A DNA stretch of 64,000 nt from CAZBDU01 sp964490725 (lineage in GTDB: Bacteria > Spirochaetota > Spirochaetia > SZUA-6 > DRHE01): NCBI GenBank assembly GCA_964490725.1, contig CAZBDU010000009.1:30001-94000 (forward strand). Reading direction: 5' to 3'. The position numbers were made by a program, and so were the translations under genes. The notes under the pieces are model-generated. The model was not told the DNA's origin and made no database searches. It saw nothing but the letters and a program-made list of their open reading frames with translations. Below, piece by piece: positions 27,090 through 35,877 of this stretch. Positions within the stretch are counted from its first letter, which is position 1. Each line of letters begins with the position of its first letter.

Positions 27090-27106
27090 CCTATATGATA
27101 GGTTGA
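27086..27106. promoter_or_regulatory. Palindromic operator for the GntR regulator
   Basis: TCAACCTAT ATG ATAGGTTGA is a perfect inverted repeat with nine-base arms and a three-base centre. It lies between the TRAP operon and the GntR gene and supplies part of both divergent -35 hexamers, so one bound dimer could silence both directions. Confidence 0.65.
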
Positions 27107-27131
27107 CAGGATCTTTTTTTCTGTGTACACT
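27103..27131 (+). promoter_or_regulatory. Promoter of the GntR-dehydrogenase operon
   Basis: A perfect TTGACA (27103-27108) is followed after 17 bases by TACACT (27126-27131). Transcription would begin near 27138. This excludes the upstream GTG at 27123 as start of the GntR gene and supports ATG 27168. Confidence 0.6.
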
Positions 27132-27167
27132 TGCATCCAAGAGGGTGCTGAGGTTCTTGTTGGGGAG

Positions 27168-27902
27168 ATGGATCTCTTGGATGGCGTAAGCACGACGAAG
27201 CTGAACCGATCTTCTCTATCCCATCAGATCGCCGAGCGACTGATCAACGACATCCAGGCCGGTATCTTCAAGGCCGGATCCCTGTTGCCGTCGGCAAACG
27301 AGCTTGCCAGGGAGTTCGGTGTCAGCAGACCGGTCATTCGGGAATGCCTCACCTACCTGTCCGGGCAAGGTTTCGTCCGCATCGTGAACGGCAAAGGCGC
27401 TGTGGTCCAGGAAGTCAACGAGCAGCCCTTGAAGACGTTTTTCGAGCGGGCCCTCAGGCTCAACGGTGACGCCCTGATGGACCTGCTGGACATCAGAAAG
27501 ATACTCGAAATCAAGAGCGCGTCGCTGGCCGCGGTGAATCGAAGCGAAAAAGACCTCTCCGTGCTCCGATCCATTCTGGACGAGATGTTCGGCAACCGGG
27601 GGAGCACTCACGACCTGTCCAGGCAGGACATACGGTTTCACATCGCCATATCGAAATGCTCCGGCAATTCCTTCCTCTTCTACCTGATCCGTTCCATAAG
27701 GGATTCGCTGGTGGCCTTCAACGATGAGCTGCTCTTGAGCGTCTTGAGCGATCGGGTCTCCTCTCTGCTGGGCATACATGAACGGATCTTCCAGGCCATC
27801 CAGGCCCGGGATCCACAGGCCGCCGAGCGTGAGATGTGCAGTCATTTCGACGAGGTCATCAAGAGGGTGAAGGCTTCCGCGAGCCTCACAGGAGCCGACT
27901 AG
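27168..27902 (+). CDS. GntR family regulator, FadR subfamily
   Basis: This 244-aa protein has an N-terminal winged helix (LSHQIAERLINDIQAGIFKA, ANELAREFGVSRPVIRECL) and an all-helical FCD domain with the metal- or ligand-binding pattern DIRFHIAISKCSGNSF and a later CSHFDEVI. The usual effectors are organic or sugar acids. It is divergent from the TRAP operon and one base upstream of the dehydrogenase gene, so it is the evident local regulator. The ribosome-binding site is poor, with GGGGAG almost touching the ATG, which may keep its level low. Confidence 0.9.
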   Translation: MDLLDGVSTTKLNRSSLSHQIAERLINDIQAGIFKAGSLLPSANELAREFGVSRPVIRECLTYLSGQGFVRIVNGKGAVVQEVNEQPLKTFFERALRLNGDALMDLLDIRKILEIKSASLAAVNRSEKDLSVLRSILDEMFGNRGSTHDLSRQDIRFHIAISKCSGNSFLFYLIRSIRDSLVAFNDELLLSVLSDRVSSLLGIHERIFQAIQARDPQAAEREMCSHFDEVIKRVKASASLTGAD

Positions 27903-27903
27903 C

Positions 27904-28932
27904 ATGACTGCGTACGTGCTTCACGGGCCCCTGGACCTCAGGCTGGAAAGCCGGGTGGAGCCCCGAGTTGGACCCCAGGAGGTGCTCATCGAAGTCAAAC
28001 GCGTCGGCATCTGCGGCTCCGATGTACACTACTACAATCACTTCCGGATCGGGCAATTCGTCCCCCGAAACCCCCTTGTTCTGGGGCATGAGTTTGCAGG
28101 GGACGTACTGGCTGTCGGCGCAGAGGTGACCGGCCTGAAGGCGGGAGACCGCGTGGTGGCGGAACCTTCGCTGGAGTGCGGGGTGTGCCGGTTCTGCCGG
28201 TCCGGGCGCTACAATCTTTGCGCGAACATGAAGTTCATCGGCACGGCCGCCTGCTACCCGCACATCGACGGAGCCTTTGCCGAGCGGGTGGTGGTTCCGG
28301 CAAGCCACTGCTACAGGCTCCACGACGGTCTGGGCTATGGAGGCGGCGCCCTGGTCGAGCCTCTGGCGGTGGGGGCCCACGCGGTCATGCGGGCGGGTAC
28401 TGTGGCCGGTTCGCGGATGCTCATAACGGGCGGGGGGACCATCGGACAGATGGTGCTGGCGGTGGCGCGCGCCATGGGGGCCACGGACATCACGGTGGCG
28501 GACGTGGACCCCTACGCGCGGGAGTACTCCCTGGCTCACGGAGCCCTTGCCGCCTTCGACCCCGCAAACGAGCAGCAGGCATCCCCGGCCCGGGGGGGCG
28601 GCTTCGACGTCGTGGTCGAGGCCTCCGGAGCGCCCCCGGCGCTGTGGCTGGCCTATGAGGCGGCGGTGCGGGGAGGGCGCATCGTGCAGGTGGGAACGCA
28701 GCCGGCCGAGGTGGCGCTCCCCGCCAACCTGCTCATGTCGAAGGAGCTCGCCGTGTTCGGTTCATTCCGCTATGCCCACGTGTTTCCGGTGGTCCTCGAG
28801 CTGCTCTCGGCGGGGCGCGTGGACGTGGAGGAGCTCATTTCCGCCGTCTACCCGTACCAGCAGATGCAGGAGGCCATGGAGCGGGCCGTTTCCAAGCGCG
28901 GCGTGGTGAAGGTCCAGGTGAGCCGGGAGTAG
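27904..28932 (+). CDS. Zinc-dependent dehydrogenase, L-idonate 5-dehydrogenase-like
   Basis: This 342-aa medium-chain dehydrogenase carries catalytic-zinc residues in GICGSDVHYY and GHEFAG, a structural-zinc cluster C-x2-C-x2-C-x7-C (ECGVCRFCRSGRYNLC) and a Rossmann motif near GGGTIG. The segments MKFIGTAACYPHIDGAFAE and VFGSFRYAHVF align by eye with L-idonate 5-dehydrogenase more than with sorbitol or threonine dehydrogenase. It oxidises a polyol or sugar acid with NAD(P)+. It is one base after the GntR stop and opposite a TRAP importer, so it is probably the first catabolic step for the imported compound. Confidence 0.88.
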   Translation: MTAYVLHGPLDLRLESRVEPRVGPQEVLIEVKRVGICGSDVHYYNHFRIGQFVPRNPLVLGHEFAGDVLAVGAEVTGLKAGDRVVAEPSLECGVCRFCRSGRYNLCANMKFIGTAACYPHIDGAFAERVVVPASHCYRLHDGLGYGGGALVEPLAVGAHAVMRAGTVAGSRMLITGGGTIGQMVLAVARAMGATDITVADVDPYAREYSLAHGALAAFDPANEQQASPARGGGFDVVVEASGAPPALWLAYEAAVRGGRIVQVGTQPAEVALPANLLMSKELAVFGSFRYAHVFPVVLELLSAGRVDVEELISAVYPYQQMQEAMERAVSKRGVVKVQVSRE

Positions 28933-29032
28933 AGCGGACCCGCGGGGGCTGCCGTCCTTGCCCCCGGCCTGTGCCCGTGGTAGCATGGGCTCCCGTGCGG
29001 GCTGCGCGCGAAGGGGCCCGCGGAGGAGAGCA

Positions 29033-29470
29033 ATGGCAGAAGAGCTGGAAGTGGCGGCAAGCCTGGCGAACGAGAAGGTGCTGTTTCACGGCGTGTCGAA
29101 GTTCAATCCCGCGAACGCGGCCATAACCTTCGACTACAAGCCGCCGCTGGGCGACGGCAAAGGCTATACGGGCCTGGAGCTGCTGCTGATGAGCCTTGCC
29201 GGCTGCAGCGGCACCTCGATGGTGTACCTGCTGCGAAAGATGGGCAAGACCGTATCGGGGCTCACGGTGAACGCTCGGGGCACCAGGCGAGACCAGCCCC
29301 CGCTGACCTTCCAGAAGATACTCCTGGAGTTCGACATACGCTCCCCGGACGCGGAAGACGGAAGCGTGGAGCGGGCCATCCGCCTCTGTGAGGAATCGGT
29401 CTGCCCGGTCTGGCAGATGGTGAAGAACAACGTGGAGGTGGAGACGCAGCACGCCATCAGCGCCCCGTAA
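29033..29470 (+). CDS. OsmC/Ohr family protein
   Basis: This 145-aa protein has the OsmC fold with the two redox cysteines in the expected contexts: LAGCSGTSMVYLLRK near residue 59 and CEESVCPVWQMVK near residue 125. Such proteins reduce organic hydroperoxides in the cytoplasm. GGAGGAG precedes the ATG at 29033. It follows the dehydrogenase by 100 bases and may be separately expressed. It is convergent with the next lipoprotein gene. Confidence 0.88.
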   Translation: MAEELEVAASLANEKVLFHGVSKFNPANAAITFDYKPPLGDGKGYTGLELLLMSLAGCSGTSMVYLLRKMGKTVSGLTVNARGTRRDQPPLTFQKILLEFDIRSPDAEDGSVERAIRLCEESVCPVWQMVKNNVEVETQHAISAP

Positions 29471-29505
29471 GGGACCCTTGATGCCTTGATCCGATGGATC
29501 GATTC

Positions 29506-30039
29506 TCAGTCAGCCCTGGACCAGTGGTCGGAGATCCCCATTCCCTCCAGCCGGGTGATGAGGTTGCTCATCGCTGCCGGATCGATGGGCTCGAACTCGA
29601 TCCTGAACTGGTAGTGCCCTTCCCTCGTCTTCTCTTCGCGATACACGATGGTCGCCGGGAAAACCGTGTAGCTCCCGGCCTTCATCTTCGTCTCGACCCG
29701 CAGGGGGTAGTCAAAGTGACGATCACCGGATTCACTCCGGATGTCCGACTTCAGGGTTGCCTGCAGCATTTTCGACGTTGCCGTTCCGGGGCCGAGGTCT
29801 CTGATGAAGGTGAGGTTCTCCGGGTGGGAGAAACTGATCTGGTACCTGCTCCCATCCTGCATGTACAGCCAGAACCGCAGCGCGATGTCGTGAACGCCGC
29901 TCAGCTCCCTCTTCGACTGGACCACGAGCAGCGTGCTTTCCGCAGAACGCGGCCCTGGGATTGACGAGCATGCGGCCAGCACAAGGCTCAACAGAATCGA
30001 CACAGCCGCAGCGCCCGCTTTGATTCTGTACCTGGGCAT
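29506..30039 (-). CDS. Lipoprotein of unknown function
   Basis: This 177-aa protein has a lipoprotein signal peptide (AAVSILLSLVLAACSS), preceded by GGAGG at good spacing; ATG 30039 is preferred over an upstream in-frame start. The body is beta-rich, with LSGVHDIALRFWLYMQDGSR and YTVFPATIVYREEK. I do not recognise a family. It is divergent from the PEGA protease over 60 bases, and a TTGACA for this gene lies at 30093-30098. Confidence 0.65.
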   Translation of the reverse strand: MPRYRIKAGAAAVSILLSLVLAACSSIPGPRSAESTLLVVQSKRELSGVHDIALRFWLYMQDGSRYQISFSHPENLTFIRDLGPGTATSKMLQATLKSDIRSESGDRHFDYPLRVETKMKAGSYTVFPATIVYREEKTREGHYQFRIEFEPIDPAAMSNLITRLEGMGISDHWSRAD

Positions 30040-30099
30040 GCTATAATCCTCCTGCGAGAGTGGCTTCCAGTTAATCACGCAGGACGGGGAGTTGTCAAC

Positions 30100-31977
30100 A
30101 TGCGCAGATCACCCTTGTTCCTCCTGCTGCTCGGCGCCATCGCGGTTAACGTTGCAGCACAGCAGTTCGACACCGCGACCTACGCACGTGCCGTCCGGCC
30201 CGTAGAGCTGTCAATCTTGTTCAGCAGACAGCTGATACCCGACGCGCAGGTCGCCCTGTTCCAGAAGCTCGAAAGGGAAATGGACCGCGGCCTGATCGAC
30301 CGGTACTACACGCTTTCCTCCGGTTCCGGGTTCTTCATATCGGAGGAAGGCCACCTCATTACGAACTATCACGTCGTCGACCTCAACGCGGTGGGCAGCA
30401 ATCTGGTCAAGATCATGAACTCCTTCCTGCAGAGCGTGAACCAGAGGTACGGCCATCTGTTCACCAAGGCGGAGTTTTCCGCATTCTCGGACACCGTACA
30501 GAAGCTCTTCACCGAAGGAGCGGTCAAGCGGCTGGTGGTGCTCCCCGACGGGAAGGAGTACGAGCTGAAGCTGCTTGCGTCGGATCGGGACAGGGACCTG
30601 GCGCTGCTGCAGCTGGCAGAGCCGCGACGAACCGAGAGGGTTCGCTTTGTCAGGGCAAGAGACCTGGGCGAGGTCCGCACGGTCTACTCCGTAGGCTACC
30701 CTCTTCCCGGTCAGATGAAGACGTACTTTCGCGGCGCCGCCCCGACCATCAGCTCCGGCATCATATCGGCAATGCGGGAGAGACTGCTGCAATCCTCCTC
30801 GGACAGAAGGATCAAGACCATCCAGCACACCGCTTCCCTGAGTCCAGGCAACTCAGGCGGTCCGCTGGTCACCGAGACGGGGCTCGTAGTCGGGGTGAAC
30901 TCCTCCCTGCTCACCGACGCGAACAACATATACTTCGCCATTTCCGAGGAAGAGATCGCCTCCTGGCTCAGCGAGAACGGGATGTCCGACCTGCTTCAGT
31001 TCAGGTCCTACGTGGCCGGGGCCGCAGGCGCGGGGACACCGGTCCGGGTCGAGGTGGCATTCACCTCCGCTCCCAGCGAAGCGGAAGTCTACGTGGACGA
31101 TGAGCTGATCGGGACCACTCCGATCACGACGAAGCTGGTGGGGCCAAGAGAGTATGATGTCAGGGTACGGAAGGATGTGTATGTTCAGATCAACAAATCC
31201 GTCTTGGTCGTCGACGAGGAGGGTCTGTCCTTCGATTTCGCTCTGACGGCGGGGGCAGAGGTGGTTTTCGACGAGGAGCTTCCTTCGACCATACGCGTCA
31301 GGGCGCAGAAGGGCGAGGAGGCCCGGATATTCGAGTGCCACGAACCGGTCTTTCTTCCCAACGGCCGGTGGGCCATCAGCTTCGAGGGCCCCATATCGAA
31401 CGGGTCGAGCAAGGAAGTGGCCATCGAAGGCCGGTCGGTTCACCTTTCTGCGCAGGCATTCGTCAGCAGCATGAGGCTTCACCTCCTCAACTTGCTGCCG
31501 GCAAGCGAGATCCTCCTGCGTTCTTCGCTGGAGCCCTTCTCTGCGGCCGCGAACGCCGTCGAGCTGCCCTACGGCGCTGCCGAGCTGCTGGTGCGCACGC
31601 CCACCTACAGGGACAACGTGCTGGCAATCGTCCCCGACAACACCAACAGCAGCTTCGATCTTTCCATAAACTATCAGAAGAGCAACGCCTTTCTGTCCAG
31701 CAGAGGGCTCAGGATCGGGCTTCCCTTCCTGATAGGGGGGATGTTGCTGGCGGGTGCCTCATGGGCGCTCAACACGGATGCGGTTGCCGCCGGCATCGCA
31801 GGCTCGTATGAGGCCTACGCCGCCCTCAAGTATGTCACCTTCGGAACGTTCGTGGCCGGCGGCGCCGCCTCGCTCTTCGGGCTGGTGGGCACCATCAGAG
31901 CCGTGGGGGTGCGGAAACGCTCGGACGAGCCGATCGTGACTGAATACGATTTCTCAAGAAGCTCAGCGGGGGACTGA
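30100..31977 (+). CDS. Trypsin-like serine protease with PEGA domain
   Basis: This 625-aa exported protein has a signal peptide (LFLLLLGAIAVNVAAQQ), a trypsin/HtrA-like protease domain with triad His91 (TNYHVVD), Asp166 (DRDLALLQ) and Ser252 (LSPGNSGGPL), and then a PEGA domain around residues 310-380 (APSEAEVYVDDELIGTTPIT). A beta-rich region follows, with two C-terminal hydrophobic segments (LPFLIGGMLLAGASWAL and GGAASLFGLVGTIRAVG) that probably anchor it. PEGA domains are linked to surface-layer or envelope association. GGGGAG precedes the ATG. The next lipoprotein gene starts three bases after it, so the two may act together in envelope protein processing. Confidence 0.85.
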   Translation: MRRSPLFLLLLGAIAVNVAAQQFDTATYARAVRPVELSILFSRQLIPDAQVALFQKLEREMDRGLIDRYYTLSSGSGFFISEEGHLITNYHVVDLNAVGSNLVKIMNSFLQSVNQRYGHLFTKAEFSAFSDTVQKLFTEGAVKRLVVLPDGKEYELKLLASDRDRDLALLQLAEPRRTERVRFVRARDLGEVRTVYSVGYPLPGQMKTYFRGAAPTISSGIISAMRERLLQSSSDRRIKTIQHTASLSPGNSGGPLVTETGLVVGVNSSLLTDANNIYFAISEEEIASWLSENGMSDLLQFRSYVAGAAGAGTPVRVEVAFTSAPSEAEVYVDDELIGTTPITTKLVGPREYDVRVRKDVYVQINKSVLVVDEEGLSFDFALTAGAEVVFDEELPSTIRVRAQKGEEARIFECHEPVFLPNGRWAISFEGPISNGSSKEVAIEGRSVHLSAQAFVSSMRLHLLNLLPASEILLRSSLEPFSAAANAVELPYGAAELLVRTPTYRDNVLAIVPDNTNSSFDLSINYQKSNAFLSSRGLRIGLPFLIGGMLLAGASWALNTDAVAAGIAGSYEAYAALKYVTFGTFVAGGAASLFGLVGTIRAVGVRKRSDEPIVTEYDFSRSSAGD

Positions 31978-31980
31978 CCT

Positions 31981-32979
31981 ATGCGACGGGCTGTTGTCGG
32001 CGTCTTGTTCAGGGCGGTGGAGCTTGCCGCCCTCCTCTCCGTGGTTGTGCTCGCCTCGTGCTGGTTCTTCCCAGCGGAGGGCAAGTACTATGCGACGAAG
32101 AACCTGGTGGACGAGCTCGGCTCGTTTTCCTATGACCGTGCAGTGATGGACTCCGAAGGCCGCATCTACTTCCAGGAAGATTGGGGAAGCGCGGTGCGCA
32201 GATGGAGCGAGTCCGCCGGAATGGAGGTATACCAGAGCTTCACTTCGGTGGTTAAAGACATGGCAATCGATGCAGCGGGAGCGAAGCTCTACATTCTGGA
32301 GAGTACCAATCTCTGGGAGTACGACCTTGGGGATGACAGCAAGACTCTGGTGAAATCCGTCAGCAGCGATTGCCAGGCGATAGGGATGGCGGGCGATTAC
32401 CTGGTGGCAGGTTCGTCTTCTCTGGGCTACGATCTCATCCGGCGCTCCGACTTCTCCGTGATGGGCACAATCGCGGTGACTATAGAGATCGACGACTATT
32501 TCTTCCTGCCTCAGGCCAGCAAGCTGCTGGCCAGAGGCGGAACAACGTATGGCGGGAGCGATTCGCTGCGGATCATCGAGATAGACCAGGCAAACGGCAA
32601 TTTCCTGGGGATGCAGCAGTTCGACAATTCCGGGATCGCCGACTTCGTGCTGGCCTTCCCCGGCGAAGCAAAGGTGTTGACCAGGGACGGGTCGATCCTC
32701 GACGGCAACATGGGCTACGTTGGCGGTCTGGTTAGCGACGGCGATCAAGCGTGGATCAGCGATGCCTGCGTGTTCAACGATCGCCTCATCACCATCGGCG
32801 GCAACTCCATCAGAATCCGCTCGCCGAGCGCTCCCTACGACGAGCTGGAACCCCAGATCACCCTCGAGCTGTCGGGCGGCAGACTCTTCGTCCACGATGG
32901 GTTCCTGTTCGTTCTTGGTGAAAGCGGGGGCGCCGACCGGCAGCTGCAGATCTACAAGTTCGACAAGTCGATCATGTAG
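31981..32979 (+). CDS. Putative beta-propeller lipoprotein
   Basis: This 332-aa protein carries a lipobox (VVLASC) after a hydrophobic segment. The body repeats short beta motifs (GRIYFQEDWGSAVRRW, AKLYILESTNLWEYDL, GDYLVAGSSSLGYDLI, NDRLITIGGNSIRI), consistent with a propeller. No enzymatic motif is seen. It is translated right after the PEGA protease (three-base gap). Confidence 0.68.
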   Translation: MRRAVVGVLFRAVELAALLSVVVLASCWFFPAEGKYYATKNLVDELGSFSYDRAVMDSEGRIYFQEDWGSAVRRWSESAGMEVYQSFTSVVKDMAIDAAGAKLYILESTNLWEYDLGDDSKTLVKSVSSDCQAIGMAGDYLVAGSSSLGYDLIRRSDFSVMGTIAVTIEIDDYFFLPQASKLLARGGTTYGGSDSLRIIEIDQANGNFLGMQQFDNSGIADFVLAFPGEAKVLTRDGSILDGNMGYVGGLVSDGDQAWISDACVFNDRLITIGGNSIRIRSPSAPYDELEPQITLELSGGRLFVHDGFLFVLGESGGADRQLQIYKFDKSIM

Positions 32980-33055
32980 CCCAACCGCGGCCGCCCGCGG
33001 CCGTTCGTGAGCCCTCTGGCCCCGACGTCCCGGCAGCCAGCGGCCCCTCGTCTCC

Positions 33056-34954
33056 CTACAGCAGGCTCTCGACCTCGGCGCTGCGGGGCACGATCACCTG
33101 GGCCGCCGATTCGATCACCGCGGTTTCCACGTTGAGGATGCGGCTGAAGATCACCACCGATTCGGACATGGGGATCACCGTGCCGGTGACCAGGTAGTCG
33201 GCGGCCAGGATCCGGCCCACCGTGACGGCCTGGTGCGGCTCCACCAGGTCCGAGAGGGCCAGCTCCTGCTCGCGCAGGACCTCGGCGAGGCGCTGCCGCT
33301 CCACTACGGGATGGGTCGAGCCCCCGAGGCTGGTGAGAAACACCGCCCCCGCCTCGTTCAGCATCCGTACCAGGGAGCTGCCCCCCGGGCCCGAGACGCT
33401 GAACCCGGAAACCGCCAGGTTTCCCGGCGGGGACTTCTCCAGTTGCAGAGCCAGCTCCCGGAAAAGATAGTCCAGGTGCTCGTTGAGGGGCCGATCCGGT
33501 GCCGGGGCCTCAAGCTCGTTGTCCGCGATGATCTGCTCCACGACTCCCTTCTTGAACCCGATCTCCCTGCCGGTTATGCGCATGGTGCTCTCCAGCACGG
33601 CTATCTGGTCGGCGAAGCCGTCGTCCCCCAGCCGGGTGGCGGCGTTGCTCAGCTGCTTCTTCATCTCGAAGGATCTGAAGAAGGCCTGGTAGATGTCCCT
33701 TCTCTGATGGTAGGCGCTGCTGATCTGCTCCAGCGCCTGCGCGTACTCCAACATGGTTCCCGCCTTCAGGACCCGGGCGTCGGAAAAGCCGGTGAGCGGA
33801 TCGTCGGCGGGAACGAGCTCAATCCACAGCTCGAGGGGTTTCAGCTCCTTCTCCATGCCCCGAAGATCCGTGTAGCGCGTGCGGATCCTCGCCAACTGCC
33901 GTCTCCCGGGCGCGCTGCTCGCCGGCAGCTCCAGCTTGGCGATCGCGGTCTCGTGGTCACCGTTGTGGATCACCGGGACGGTGAAGTGCATCCTGTGCAC
34001 AGCCCTCTTCAACTCCTGATCCCACTGGTGATAGTGCAGCGGATTCAGCCCCCAGGCGCCCAGGGGCCGACCCTGGTCAAGGGTTACCTCGATGCGGACG
34101 TTGCGGGCAAGGGGAACCGCCGTACGGGCCAGTCCGGACCCGAAGATCTCCTCCAGGCGCTCCCTGTCGGAGACGAAGCGGCTGCTGCCGCCCCCCAGCT
34201 CAGCGACGGCTTCAGCGAAGTGGATGTCGAAGTTCTCCCCGTAGCCGATCACCGAGACCTCCACCCCCCGCTCCCTGTAGGTCCTGACCAGCTTCGTGAT
34301 TCCCTCGGCCCGGCCCCACCCGTCGGTGAGCAGGAGCACCCTGTTCGTGGATCCCGGCAGGAAGTGCACCAGCGCTTCCCGGAACCCCGCCTCCAGGCCG
34401 GCGGCGATATCGGAGCTTCCCCCGGCAACGAGTCCCTGGACATCCCTTCGCAGACGTCTGCGGAGGCCGGGCTCCCCCATCCGGGTGGAAGGCAGAAGCA
34501 CCTGGACCCGGGTATCGAAGAGCACCACCGACAGGTAGTCCCGGTCGCGGAGGGTGCCCAGCAGAACCGTGAGGGATTCTCTGATCCAGTCCAGCTTGTC
34601 CGGCTCCCGCATGGAGCCGCTCTTGTCCACCACCACTACGAGGTTCAGGGGGGGGAGGTCCTCGAAGCCGTAGCGGCGCCCCTGCACGCCCACCAGCAAC
34701 AGCTCTTTCTGCCCGTTCACGGATACCTGCCGGTTGCCCGTATAGACGAAGACCCCGAGCTCCCCTTCGGGATCCGGGTAGCCGTAGTCCACCCCACCGA
34801 TGAAGTCTTCGATACGCACCTCGTGAGTGGGAATGATCATGCCGCGATCGGCCAGGTACTCCGAGCGGGCCAGGCTGGCCTCCTCCCGGGCGCCCGCCGA
34901 CCAGGCGGCGGCGGAGCAGCAAACCGCCAGGGCCGCGGCCAGGGCCCGGTTCAC
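33056..34954 (-). CDS. VWA-domain protein with CsgG/LpoB-like C-terminal domain
   Basis: This 632-aa exported protein has a short signal peptide, a VIT-like region and then a von Willebrand A domain whose MIDAS is intact (VVDKSGSMREP, Asp110-Ser112-Ser114) with DTRVQVLLPSTR and LLTDGWGRAEG strands. Residues about 490-632 (LAVSGFSVSG, AGAVFLTSLGGSTHPVVERQ, ADYLVTGTVIPMSESVVIFS) resemble CsgG/LpoB/FlgO-type domains. The GTG at 34954 overlaps the stop of the upstream membrane protein gene as GTGA; the open frame beyond it is Arg/Pro-rich and not credible. Confidence 0.8.
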   Translation of the reverse strand: MNRALAAALAVCCSAAAWSAGAREEASLARSEYLADRGMIIPTHEVRIEDFIGGVDYGYPDPEGELGVFVYTGNRQVSVNGQKELLLVGVQGRRYGFEDLPPLNLVVVVDKSGSMREPDKLDWIRESLTVLLGTLRDRDYLSVVLFDTRVQVLLPSTRMGEPGLRRRLRRDVQGLVAGGSSDIAAGLEAGFREALVHFLPGSTNRVLLLTDGWGRAEGITKLVRTYRERGVEVSVIGYGENFDIHFAEAVAELGGGSSRFVSDRERLEEIFGSGLARTAVPLARNVRIEVTLDQGRPLGAWGLNPLHYHQWDQELKRAVHRMHFTVPVIHNGDHETAIAKLELPASSAPGRRQLARIRTRYTDLRGMEKELKPLELWIELVPADDPLTGFSDARVLKAGTMLEYAQALEQISSAYHQRRDIYQAFFRSFEMKKQLSNAATRLGDDGFADQIAVLESTMRITGREIGFKKGVVEQIIADNELEAPAPDRPLNEHLDYLFRELALQLEKSPPGNLAVSGFSVSGPGGSSLVRMLNEAGAVFLTSLGGSTHPVVERQRLAEVLREQELALSDLVEPHQAVTVGRILAADYLVTGTVIPMSESVVIFSRILNVETAVIESAAQVIVPRSAEVESLL

Positions 34955-35724
34955 GGCGCACCCCCGGGGCGCGCGGCGGACTCCAGCTCGGCCAGGATCC
35001 GTTCGTCCTCGGACTTCACGGCCAGGAAAAGCAACGCCCAGGGCAGGGATCCCAGGGCGATTCCCACCACGTAGCCGACGCCGATGTCCCTCACGTTCGG
35101 ATTCGGGCCGACCAGGGCGCTGCCCAGGTAGTACGCTCCCGCGGGCAGGGCCGTGAGCCCGACCGTGAGAAGCGCACCTGCGATTCGGCGTCTCTTGGCC
35201 CGGGTGGCCCGCTCTCTCAAGATCCGGTATGCCCGCTGCTCCCGCTTGGCTTCCTCCAGATCCAGGAGGCCGCCCCACTCGGTTCGAAGGTCGGGGTGTG
35301 AAGGGGGCAACAGCAGCAGGCCGCTCGCTGCGAACGGCTGCAGCAGGGATCCCTGAAGCACCCCCCAGAAGAGCGCGGCTCCGAGGTACTCTCCAGGTTC
35401 ATCCTCCGGTCCCTGTCCCTGGATCGTGGGAATCAGGGCCAGCCCGGCGCAGCCAACGCTGACCAGGACGGTGAGGATGGGGCCGTCAAGCGGCGGACCC
35501 GGGGGCTCCAGGGGAGGGGGATTCCTCTGGATCTGCCGCTCCAGCTGCTCCAGGGCCGAGCCGGGCGGCGGCGCCGGCGGGGCAGCCGGAGTCTCCTCAG
35601 TTTCCCGCGTCATCAGGGGCGCAAGTCCGGGCAGAGGGGAACCGGCAGATGGGTTCGCCTGGGCCCAGCCGCCGGCAGCGGCCGCCAGCAGGAGCACCGC
35701 GCACCATGGAAACCTGGCGTTCAT
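34951..35724 (-). CDS. Membrane protein of unknown function
   Basis: This 257-aa protein has a signal peptide (AVLLLAAAAGGWAQA), a Pro-rich linker, and hydrophobic segments near residues 85-100, 115-140, 185-205 and 220-240. A charged stretch (EAKREQRAYRILRERATRAKRRR) lies between them. Its stop overlaps the VWA gene start, which implies coupled synthesis and perhaps a complex in which it anchors the VWA protein. No known family recognised. Confidence 0.68.
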   Translation of the reverse strand: MNARFPWCAVLLLAAAAGGWAQANPSAGSPLPGLAPLMTRETEETPAAPPAPPPGSALEQLERQIQRNPPPLEPPGPPLDGPILTVLVSVGCAGLALIPTIQGQGPEDEPGEYLGAALFWGVLQGSLLQPFAASGLLLLPPSHPDLRTEWGGLLDLEEAKREQRAYRILRERATRAKRRRIAGALLTVGLTALPAGAYYLGSALVGPNPNVRDIGVGYVVGIALGSLPWALLFLAVKSEDERILAELESAARPGGAP

Positions 35725-35849
35725 CGTCCGCTCCTTGGTGTGTGCTCGCGGGCCCCCGGATCTCCCGGGCGTGGTGGCCCGTAGGCCTCGATTCTACAGG
35801 ATCCACCGCCGCAGGACAAATCGCGATCCGCCCTGCCACCGAGCTACCC

Positions 35850-35877
35850 CGCTCAACAAACGTCTATCCGTTGAGCG
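35850..35877. repeat. Inverted repeat upstream of the ankyrin-TPR gene
   Basis: CGCTCAAC and GTTGAGCG are perfect eight-base arms around a 12-base loop, in the 292-base divergent gap between the membrane protein and the ankyrin-TPR lipoprotein. It could be an operator or leader hairpin. Nothing else is recognisable in the gap. Confidence 0.4.

Noticed and set aside
34955..35278. N-terminal extension of the VWA protein
   Set aside because: The Arg/Gly/Pro-rich text overlaps the upstream membrane protein gene. The GTG at 34954 gives a signal peptide directly.
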